A stretch of DNA of 6,788 bases from Patescibacteria group bacterium UBA1875. GTDB taxonomy: Bacteria; Patescibacteriota; CPR2; UBA1875. Location of the stretch: contig DDHN01000016.1 of the NCBI GenBank assembly GCA_002338125.1, positions 1-6,788 of the forward strand, read 5' to 3'. A program made the translations under genes and the position numbers. How positions within the stretch are numbered: the first letter of the stretch is position 1; every line of letters starts with the position of its first letter. Shown here one piece after another: positions 1 to 4,141 of this stretch. The notes beneath the pieces are model-generated. The model searched no databases. It saw only the letters and a list, made by a program, of their open reading frames with translations, and had not been told where the DNA came from.

Positions 1-38
1 CCAAGGTCCTGACCTAATTACGGATAAACGTAAGTATC

Positions 39-70
39 AAAAAAACATCTTTTTTGAGAGATGTTTTTTT
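39..70 (-). terminator. Hairpin terminator of the pilin operon
   Basis: A perfect 12-bp inverted repeat pairs positions 39-50 with 59-70 around an 8-nt loop. The inner stem is ACATCT/AGATGT and the outer part is A7/T7. Read on the minus strand, the hairpin ends in a run of seven U, as expected for intrinsic termination just after the stop codon of the last pilin-like gene at 80. The A/T tracts are symmetrical, so it could also stop plus-strand transcription from the left. No gene can be assigned in positions 1-38. Confidence 0.8.
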
Positions 71-79
71 GAATAATAA

Positions 80-391
80 CTAAGTAACAATCGGAGCGCC
101 ACCAGCCCATTTGACGATTAGATAGGCAAGGGCAACAACGATGATCCCAAGAATGGAATAAAGCAAAGTATTTTTTGCTTTGGTGACTTTGTCTGGCTCT
201 CCCCCGGCAGTAATAAATTGGACACCGCCCCAAATAACAAAAACAAGAGCGATGGCTCCAACAAAGAAAAGACCAAAATCTATGGCCCTAGAAACAACGT
301 CCTTTGGATCTACGCTTCCCGATGTTTTGGGAGTAATTGTTGGGATGGTAATAAGTGCTGACTTCCCAAATTCTTTAATTTTTGATTTCAT
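80..391 (-). CDS. T4SS-pilin-like two-helix membrane protein (paralogue 1)
   Basis: A 103-residue protein of the VirB2/TrbC-like 'T4SS pilin' type found in CPR bacteria. Two hydrophobic helices (about residues 38-60 and 76-95) flank a short charged loop, GGEPDKVTKAK (63-73), which is the family signature shared by all four paralogues here. The N-terminal 30 residues are polar and show no clear cleavable signal peptide. The ATG at 391 is chosen over one at 406 because GGAGGT lies 7 nt upstream of it (399-404), and that Shine-Dalgarno overlaps the farther ATG. It is the last gene of the operon, 51 nt after paralogue 2 and just before a terminator. Expected role: a small subunit inserted in the cytoplasmic membrane, perhaps polymerised into a pilus or secretion channel. 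The function is inferred from fold type, and no secretion ATPase is visible nearby. Confidence 0.82.
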   Translation of the reverse strand: MKSKIKEFGKSALITIPTITPKTSGSVDPKDVVSRAIDFGLFFVGAIALVFVIWGGVQFITAGGEPDKVTKAKNTLLYSILGIIVVALAYLIVKWAGGAPIVT

Positions 392-442
392 TATGTTTAC
401 CTCCATAATTATTTTAACACATTTTTTATTAATACAAGTCTT

Positions 443-751
443 TTATATTATCTTGTCTTTTAATATGTTCATTACTGCGTTTACGATTGGGATGGTAAGT
501 ACGATAATTATCACGCTGACAATTGCCCAGAGTAAGGTCTTTTTTGCTTTAGCGGTCTTTTCGGGGTCTCCACCAGAGGTTATATATTGAACCCCACCGT
601 ATATAATCACTCCTACTGCTAGGGCAGCTGCCATGGGGATAATATATTTTGTAAGAGCATTGGCAATTAGGTCATTGACAGTCAGGCTGGTCGTATTGGG
701 GATTACGGTTTGTGCGAAGGCCTTATAGGATAAAAATCTGGCTAATTTCAT
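443..751 (-). CDS. T4SS-pilin-like two-helix membrane protein (paralogue 2)
   Basis: A 102-residue protein with transmembrane helices at about 36-58 and 72-94, joined by the family loop TSGGDPEKTAKAKK (58-71). It is the closest relative of the next gene downstream (paralogue 1): the block GGVQ-[FY]-IT-[AS]-GG-[ED]-P-[DE]-K is shared, and the similarity extends to the DNA, which suggests tandem duplication. The N-terminus (KAFAQ at 10-14) might be a very short signal sequence, but this is weak. The ATG has GGAGG at 761-765, 9 nt upstream, and overlaps the stop of the upstream gene by 4 nt (ATGA), so translation is probably coupled. The role as a membrane pilin-like subunit is inferred from the fold. 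Confidence 0.85.
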   Translation of the reverse strand: MKLARFLSYKAFAQTVIPNTTSLTVNDLIANALTKYIIPMAAALAVGVIIYGGVQYITSGGDPEKTAKAKKTLLWAIVSVIIIVLTIPIVNAVMNILKDKII

Positions 752-1101
752 GATACCCTTCCTCCAAGCACCTCGATAAAGATACGAATTAAAGTGTATG
801 AGGCTACGATTAAAATTATTCCCCCAATAGCATATGTGAGTATCTTTTTCCCCTTAGCGGTTCTTTCTTCATTGCCGCTACTGGTTAGAAGAACGATCGC
901 TCCCCAAATAATCATGGCCACAGCTACTCCACCGGCGATAGCAAAGACGATGTTTTGAAGTCGGATTATTAATTCGGTGACAGCCTCAACTGTTCTTGCT
1001 GGCTCGGCATCGCTTCCTGCAAGTGGCCCCAAAATAGACTCCGCATTAGCTGTGGTAGGAAGAAAGCCCAGAAGCAATAATAATTTTTTTATACGTTCCA
1101 T
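748..1101 (-). CDS. T4SS-pilin-like membrane protein with signal peptide (paralogue 3)
   Basis: A 117-residue protein. Residues 1-20 form a typical signal peptide: a basic start (RIKK), a leucine-rich core, and a likely cleavage after ANA at residue 20. The mature part has transmembrane helices at about 51-73 and 88-109, with the loop SSGNEERTAKGKK (74-86) that matches the signature of its paralogues. The ATG lies inside the 3' end of the upstream gene (13-nt overlap) and has no recognisable Shine-Dalgarno, so it probably depends on translational coupling. It ends in TGA, which also shows that UGA is a stop codon in this genome. Likely an envelope subunit of a pilus or secretion-like structure; the exact role is unknown. 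Confidence 0.83.
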   Translation of the reverse strand: MERIKKLLLLLGFLPTTANAESILGPLAGSDAEPARTVEAVTELIIRLQNIVFAIAGGVAVAMIIWGAIVLLTSSGNEERTAKGKKILTYAIGGIILIVASYTLIRIFIEVLGGRVS

Positions 1102-1478
1102 ATAGCCATTAAGTTATTAAAAGTTGTTTCGTTGATATTCCAGCTTTGGTCTTCTACTCCGATAACCGTTAGTATGAGTTTTGTCAGTATTAGAAGTCCC
1201 ACTCCCGAGAAAACCCCCATAATCATTTTTTTAGCAATTGAAACTCGGTTTGAGTCACCTTCAGACGTCATATATATCACACCAGCGGCTGAAAGAATTA
1301 AAACTGATAGGGGTACTATTATCATCATTGCCCAGTTCCAAACTTCATTAATCCAACATGTATAGCTGTCGCAGCTTTTTCCAAAGACTGTCTCAAATTC
1401 CTGAGCAGCAAAAGCTGTCGCTGCAAATAAGGAATTTGTGACTGCAATTAAAAATATCTTTTTCATCCCCCTAATCAT
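1089..1478 (-). CDS. T4SS-pilin-like membrane protein with cysteine pair (paralogue 4)
   Basis: A 129-residue, most divergent member of the four. Residues 1-24 look like a signal peptide with cleavage near AFA/A. Helices lie at about 46-70 and 85-106, around the loop TSEGDSNRVSIAKK (71-84). Two cysteines (C36 and C41) lie in the segment before the first helix, which would face outward after signal cleavage and could form a disulfide. The polar tail after helix 2 is longer than in the paralogues. The ATG at 1478 is chosen over the one at 1466 because AAGGAGGAG (1488-1496) lies 9 nt upstream; the inner ATG has a G-rich tract only 1 nt away. It follows the upstream membrane-protein gene with only 5 nt between stop and start. 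Confidence 0.83.
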   Translation of the reverse strand: MIRGMKKIFLIAVTNSLFAATAFAAQEFETVFGKSCDSYTCWINEVWNWAMMIIVPLSVLILSAAGVIYMTSEGDSNRVSIAKKMIMGVFSGVGLLILTKLILTVIGVEDQSWNINETTFNNLMAIWNV

Positions 1479-1483
1479 ATCAA

Positions 1484-1969
1484 CTATCTCCTCCTTATAA
1501 AAGCACTACCTATCATAAGTAGGGCTGGGGCAAAAGCAAAAATTACCCGGAAGTTATATACTAAATTAACAAAATTGGAATCAAGGGCTAGCCTTTCTGA
1601 AAAACTCATGAAAGAGAACGCTGCTGACAAGAACAGACCAGCGGCTAAAAGACCATAGGCTCCAGTCATTAGCGTGCCGATAGAATCTCCGCTATCAAGC
1701 CCTGAGACCTCACTTTTTATAGTAAGAAGGCCAGTTATGGTAACCAGTGCGATGGTTTTCACTCCAAACTCGGTAACAGCAAAGTTGTTGGAAATTAAAG
1801 AAAAGTTAGATGCGAAACTATATATCATATCACCTGAAATTAGAACAACGGCTAAGGCGATATATAGATTTACGAGTATCCCTAGTATTTTGTTTTTACC
1901 TATTAAGGCTCCATATATAGTAAGAGCACCAAAAACCAGTAGAACAAATAGATCCCATGAAATATTCAT
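1484..1969 (-). CDS. Polytopic membrane protein of unknown function, first gene of pilin operon
   Basis: A 161-residue, very hydrophobic protein that I do not recognise with confidence. About five membrane segments can be drawn (roughly 7-24, 28-49, 66-84, 98-121 and 138-157). The C-terminus is basic (FIRRR), consistent with a cytoplasmic end. No catalytic motif, cysteine or histidine cluster stands out. A distant resemblance to CvpA-type small membrane proteins is possible but not supported by a specific motif. Being first in a tight operon with four pilin-like genes suggests a shared job, such as a platform or assembly partner in the membrane; this is inference from context. Its ATG lies 6 nt after a strong -10 box, so translation probably starts on a leaderless mRNA. 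Confidence 0.75.
   Translation of the reverse strand: MNISWDLFVLLVFGALTIYGALIGKNKILGILVNLYIALAVVLISGDMIYSFASNFSLISNNFAVTEFGVKTIALVTITGLLTIKSEVSGLDSGDSIGTLMTGAYGLLAAGLFLSAAFSFMSFSERLALDSNFVNLVYNFRVIFAFAPALLMIGSAFIRRR
1488..1496 (-). promoter_or_regulatory. Shine-Dalgarno embedded in the end of the upstream gene
   Basis: AAGGAGGAG on the minus strand is made of the last codons (arginines) of the membrane-protein gene, just before its TAG stop. It lies 9 nt before the ATG at 1478, and so decides that start for pilin-like paralogue 4. Ribosomes finishing the first gene must pass over it, which favours coupled translation. Confidence 0.75.
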
Positions 1970-1975
1970 GAATTG

Positions 1976-2004
1976 ATTATAGAAAAAAGACGAACAAATT
2001 CCAA
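1976..2004 (-). promoter_or_regulatory. Sigma70-type promoter of the pilin operon, likely leaderless
   Basis: On the minus strand, TTGGAA (1999-2004) is followed by a 17-bp spacer and a perfect TATAAT (1976-1981). Only 6 nt (CAATTC) separate the -10 box from the ATG at 1969, so the usual start point would fall on or next to the A of the ATG. No Shine-Dalgarno precedes this ATG. Both facts point to a leaderless transcript. Confidence 0.72.
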
Positions 2005-2019
2005 GAGTTAAATCTCTTG
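2002..2019. promoter_or_regulatory. Perfect dyad across two divergent -35 regions (candidate operator)
   Basis: CAAGAG (2002-2007), a 6-nt spacer TTAAAT, then CTCTTG (2014-2019) form a perfect 6+6 inverted repeat. The outer ends fall within the -35 boxes of the leftward and the rightward promoter. It could be a regulator site controlling both, or simply the product of two similar -35 contexts facing away from each other. Confidence 0.4.
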
Positions 2020-2045
2020 AAGTAAGTTTTTAAATTTGCTAGAAT
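2017..2045 (+). promoter_or_regulatory. Promoter of the CxxC-protein / DUF218 unit, extended -10
   Basis: TTGAAG (2017-2022), a 17-bp spacer and TAGAAT (2040-2045), with TGC directly before the -10 box (extended -10 type). The expected start is near 2052, giving a leader of about 54 nt before the ATG at 2106. It lies back to back with the leftward pilin-operon promoter. Confidence 0.65.
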
Positions 2046-2056
2046 ACTTCCGATAT

Positions 2057-2080
2057 AAGGGGCGCCGTTAGGCGCCTTTT
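2057..2080 (+). other. GC-rich hairpin at the 5' end of the leader
   Basis: GGCGCC (2061-2066), loop GTTA and GGCGCC (2071-2076) form a perfect 6-bp GC stem. AAGG before it can pair with the TTTT after it (two A-U and two G-U pairs). The hairpin would begin only about 5 nt into the mRNA and ends about 12 nt before the Shine-Dalgarno. It resembles a weak intrinsic terminator with just four U. No plus-strand gene lies upstream to need one, so it is either a 5'-end stabilising stem or an attenuator of the following unit. Confidence 0.6.
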
Positions 2081-2105
2081 GGGAACCTTGGAAAGGAAGT
2101 GCGAA

Positions 2106-2378
2106 ATGGCTATTCGGAAATGCACGATTGAAAATGGTTCCAATTCGTACCTAGTCGAGTACGAGTTGGTCTCAGAAGAATCAAGGGCTGATATTGATCC
2201 TTGCGACTTCTGTGGGCAGAATGAACCCGATGTCTCCACTCGGGTGATTGGAGTCCATATTTTCGATGTTCGTAAAAACGGCCGTAAAATTTCAGCCAAT
2301 GATGCTGTTTACAGTGTCATCAAGGAGATCATCGAGAGTGACACGAGGGCTGTTTCCTGCGAACGCTGTCTCGGTTAG
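2106..2378 (+). CDS. Small hypothetical protein with two CxxC pairs (putative zinc-binding)
   Basis: A 90-residue protein not recognised as a named family. It has a CDFC motif at 33-36 and a CERC motif at 85-88, two residues from the end. Together these could form one four-cysteine zinc site joining a loop and the C-terminus. The part between them reads like a small alpha/beta fold, with a VIGVHIFDV strand and a VYSVIKEIIE helix. There is no signal peptide or membrane helix, so it should be cytoplasmic. The ATG is supported by AAAGGAAG (2092-2099) 6 nt upstream; an in-frame TTG at 2079 lies inside the leader hairpin and is not used here. It is probably co-transcribed with the DUF218-like gene, which begins 15 nt after its stop. 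A DNA/RNA-binding or adaptor role is possible but not shown. Confidence 0.72.
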   Translation: MAIRKCTIENGSNSYLVEYELVSEESRADIDPCDFCGQNEPDVSTRVIGVHIFDVRKNGRKISANDAVYSVIKEIIESDTRAVSCERCLG

Positions 2379-2393
2379 TGAGGGGTGAGTCGA

Positions 2394-2921
2394 GTGAAAA
2401 CTCTGTGGGTTCTCTTGCCACATGGGTTAGAGAATACCGACGGGCTTGTTTCCATCAGTGTCATTGATCGGGCAGAAGTTGCTTACCTGATTGAGCTGAC
2501 CGCAGCTTTCAAGCGGCCATCGGTTGTTGCTTGTGGTGGCTTCGCGGTGGGAGGCATGAAGGAGTCAGACGCTTTTGTTCATGCCCTTCCTCAAGGAAAG
2601 TTTCGGATTTACTTCGAGACGAAAAGTCGGAACACTGTCGAGCAAGCCCGAAGAGTTCTGGCAATAGCCAAACGGAATGATTACGAAAAAGTTGTCCTTA
2701 TCTGCTGGGATAAGCATATCAGGCGAGCGGCCTGGACTTTCAGGCAAATCTTTGCTGGGAGTAGGGTCGAGGTTAAGTCAACCTCAGTTCCGGCACCCTA
2801 CTCAAAACTCAACCGGCAGAAGCGACTTCGTGATCCCTTCCATTGGCACGTCTGGAATTTCCTAGGTTGGGTGGCGACAATCAAGGAGTTGTACCTTTCT
2901 TCAAATAAGGGCGGTCTTTAA
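2394..2921 (+). CDS. DUF218 / YdcF-like family protein
   Basis: A 175-residue protein with the pattern of the DUF218 (YdcF/SanA/ElyC) family. A conserved ACGG turn (47-50) is followed by an acidic ESD (57-59), then ETKSRNTVEQA (75-85), the family's E-x-x-S-x-NT-x-E-x-A block. Next comes the strand KVVLICWDKHIRRA (99-112), where family members usually have a [VT]TS-x-x-H-x-x-RA type motif. H108, R111 and A112 match. Unlike SanA and ElyC it has no N-terminal membrane anchor, so it is probably cytoplasmic; the molecular function of the family is poorly defined. The GTG at 2394 is chosen over one at 2385 because GAGGGG (2380-2385) lies 8 nt upstream of it, whereas the earlier GTG abuts and overlaps that site. 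The stop codon sits in the loop of the terminator. Confidence 0.78.
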   Translation: MKTLWVLLPHGLENTDGLVSISVIDRAEVAYLIELTAAFKRPSVVACGGFAVGGMKESDAFVHALPQGKFRIYFETKSRNTVEQARRVLAIAKRNDYEKVVLICWDKHIRRAAWTFRQIFAGSRVEVKSTSVPAPYSKLNRQKRLRDPFHWHVWNFLGWVATIKELYLSSNKGGL

Positions 2922-2933
2922 GGCCGCCCTTTT
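2907..2933 (+). terminator. Rho-independent terminator of the two-gene unit
   Basis: AAGGGCGGTC (2907-2916) pairs with GGCCGCCCTT (2922-2931), nine Watson-Crick pairs and one G-U, around a TTTAA loop, followed by further T residues. The gene's TAA stop (2919-2921) is inside the loop, so the stem's left arm is coding sequence. It separates the two-gene unit from the lexA operon. Confidence 0.85.
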
Positions 2934-2983
2934 CCTTTCCTATGTTTTTATAAAACCCTAGAAACATCAATAGTATACAATCA

Positions 2984-3012
2984 TTGACTTAAATTGAACT
3001 TACGTATACTAT
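2984..3012 (+). promoter_or_regulatory. Possible distal promoter of the lexA operon
   Basis: TTGACT (2984-2989) is followed after 17 bp by TACTAT (3007-3012), or after 15 bp by TATACT (3005-3010). The -10 lies inside the palindromic repeat at 3007-3020. It is weaker than the proximal promoter. Confidence 0.4.
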
Positions 3013-3033
3013 TTATAGTACATTTTAAAACCA

Positions 3034-3063
3034 TTGACCTGTGGATAAGTTATAGTATACAAT
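3034..3063 (+). promoter_or_regulatory. Probable main promoter of the lexA operon
   Basis: TTGACC (3034-3039) and TACAAT (3058-3063) are 18 bp apart (or TATACA at 3056-3061, 16 bp). The start would fall near 3070, leaving a leader of about 19 nt that holds the Shine-Dalgarno AAGGGGAG (3074-3081). The -10 is covered by one ATAGTATACAAT repeat, so a bound repressor would block it. Confidence 0.6.
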
Positions 3064-3088
3064 AGTAGTGTACAAGGGGAGTGCTTAT

Positions 3089-3715
3089 ATGAAACAATTA
3101 ACAGAAAAACAGAAAAAGGTTCTTGGTTGGATCGAGGAATCCCTCGATAAAACAGGCCGAGCCCCAACTGTAAGGGAGCTGCAAGATAAACTAGGCTGTG
3201 CCGCCCCAATGGGAGTTGTTTCACATTTAAGAGCGTTAGAAAACAAGGGCTATATCCGTCGGATTGAGGGTAAAGCTAGGGGAATTTTAGTTACTGCCCC
3301 ATCGGGGAAGGCTCCAGAAGAGATGGTTTCGGTGCCACTGGTTGGTAATGTTGCTTGTGGGATGCCTATTTGGGCAGAAGAGATGATTGAAGAGTGGATC
3401 CCCCTATCAACCAAGTTGGTTGGTCATACTCAGGATGTGTTTATGCTTCGGGCTAAGGGCGATTCAATGAATCTTGCCGGAATCGATGACGGAGATTATA
3501 TCGTTTTCAAGAAGACGAGTACAGCTCTACCGGGTGACAAGGTGGTGGTTTTGATCGGCAGTGAAGCTACTGTTAAGCGAGTAAAATTTGAACGAAATAA
3601 AGTTATTTTTGAGCCGGTGTCTACCAATAAAGAACATAAGCCAATAGTTCCAAATCCGGGAACATTCATGATACAAGGAAAAGTAATCGGGGTTATTAAA
3701 AATTTTGGTGAATAA
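3089..3715 (+). CDS. lexA: LexA, SOS-response transcriptional repressor
   Basis: A 208-residue LexA of normal length. It represses SOS genes and cleaves itself when RecA filaments form on damaged DNA. The N-terminal winged helix-turn-helix spans about residues 1-65, with the recognition region near TVRELQDKLGCAAP (27-40) and SHLRALENKGYIRR (45-58). The scissile bond is in VACGMP, between C90 and G91. The C-terminal S24 peptidase domain has the nucleophile S126 (GDSM) and the general base K163 (ATVKRV). So it should be an active, self-cleaving repressor. Cleavage after Cys instead of Ala is like UmuD. The ATG at 3089 has AAGGGGAG 7 nt upstream; an in-frame GTG at 3068 lies around the predicted transcription start and is rejected. 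It is first in an operon with a four-helix-bundle gene and recA, and is likely autoregulated through the ATAGTA repeats upstream. Confidence 0.95.
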   Translation: MKQLTEKQKKVLGWIEESLDKTGRAPTVRELQDKLGCAAPMGVVSHLRALENKGYIRRIEGKARGILVTAPSGKAPEEMVSVPLVGNVACGMPIWAEEMIEEWIPLSTKLVGHTQDVFMLRAKGDSMNLAGIDDGDYIVFKKTSTALPGDKVVVLIGSEATVKRVKFERNKVIFEPVSTNKEHKPIVPNPGTFMIQGKVIGVIKNFGE

Positions 3716-3716
3716 G

Positions 3717-4121
3717 ATGAAAGAATATTTAGAACAACAATTAAAGAAAAAAGCTCATGAACTAGTAATGACGGTTTTTAGGGTTATCTCTCGAGTAAGA
3801 GGTAATAAAGGCCCAGCCATTTCACTTCGGAAGTCAGTTAGTCGGATACCGACAGCTATCTTTGAGGGTCAGTCACGAGAATTCAACGAAGATAAATTAA
3901 AGTATTTTATTGAGGCTAGAAATGCGGTTTTTGAAGCTAAGTATTATGCGGATTTACTTTATAGCGAAAAGGCTATTAGTTATTATTCATATCAAAAAAT
4001 TACCACCAAGATAGATCTAATAGATAAAATGCTTGTTTCTAGGATTAGAGTTATCGATAAGCGTAGCCTAAAAGAAGAATATCGGGCCAATGCCAGGGCT
4101 AATTATATAAGGAATAATTAA
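3717..4121 (+). CDS. Four-helix-bundle protein (23S rRNA intervening-sequence type)
   Basis: A 134-residue, mostly helical, strongly basic protein. It matches the four-helix-bundle family first known from proteins encoded in 23S rRNA intervening sequences. Recognisable features are an amphipathic first helix (AHELVMTVFRVISRV, about 13-27), the RKSVSRIPTAIFEGQSRE block (38-55, equivalent to the family's QIRRAA-SI-x-x-NIAEG region), a helix with EARNAVFEAKYYADLL (67-82), and a final helix with IDLIDKMLVSRIRVI (99-113). Family members form pentamers and their role is not settled; nucleic-acid binding is often supposed. The ATG lies 1 nt after the lexA stop and has no good Shine-Dalgarno, so translation is probably coupled to lexA. 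Its place between lexA and recA suggests SOS co-regulation and perhaps a part in DNA repair, which is inference. Confidence 0.82.
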   Translation: MKEYLEQQLKKKAHELVMTVFRVISRVRGNKGPAISLRKSVSRIPTAIFEGQSREFNEDKLKYFIEARNAVFEAKYYADLLYSEKAISYYSYQKITTKIDLIDKMLVSRIRVIDKRSLKEEYRANARANYIRNN

Positions 4122-4141
4122 TTAAAATAACGAGGGAGAAA

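Larger units (their letters stand above)
2970..3073 (+). promoter_or_regulatory. ATAGTA repeat cluster, candidate LexA operators
   Basis: The hexamer ATAGTA occurs on the plus strand at 2970, 3015, 3052 and 3062, and inverted (TACTAT) at 3007-3012. A longer unit, ATAGTATACAAT, is repeated exactly at 2970-2981 and 3052-3063. The middle copies form a perfect 14-bp palindrome, TACTAT-TT-ATAGTA (3007-3020). The copies at 3052 and 3062 are 10 bp apart, one helical turn. They overlap both candidate -10 regions in front of lexA, as a self-repressing LexA would need. The motif is not the classical CGAAC or CTGT box. That LexA binds here is inference. Confidence 0.55.

Noticed and set aside
411..437. 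Possible internal promoter before pilin paralogue 1 (minus strand TTGTAT, then TAAAAT)
   Set aside because: The spacer is only 15 bp, the -35 is poor, and the region is AT-rich, so chance matches are expected.
748..750. Possible alternative genetic code (UGA as glycine), as in some CPR lineages
   Set aside because: TGA ends pilin paralogue 3 exactly at the coupled start of the next gene, and the conserved proteins read correctly without in-frame TGA.
2039..2299. Open frame of 86 codons on the minus strand opposite the two-CxxC gene
   Set aside because: It runs antisense to a better-supported gene with promoter and Shine-Dalgarno, reads through the promoter and leader hairpin, and shows no family motif.
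3068..3088. Upstream GTG start that would add seven residues to LexA
   Set aside because: It lies around the predicted transcription start, and a good Shine-Dalgarno stands just before the ATG at 3089; LexA proteins normally begin as the shorter form does.
3705..3716. TTG or GTG starts for the four-helix-bundle gene overlapping the lexA end
   Set aside because: Neither has a better ribosome site than the ATG at 3717, and the ATG gives the usual family length; the GTG at 3708 cannot be fully excluded.
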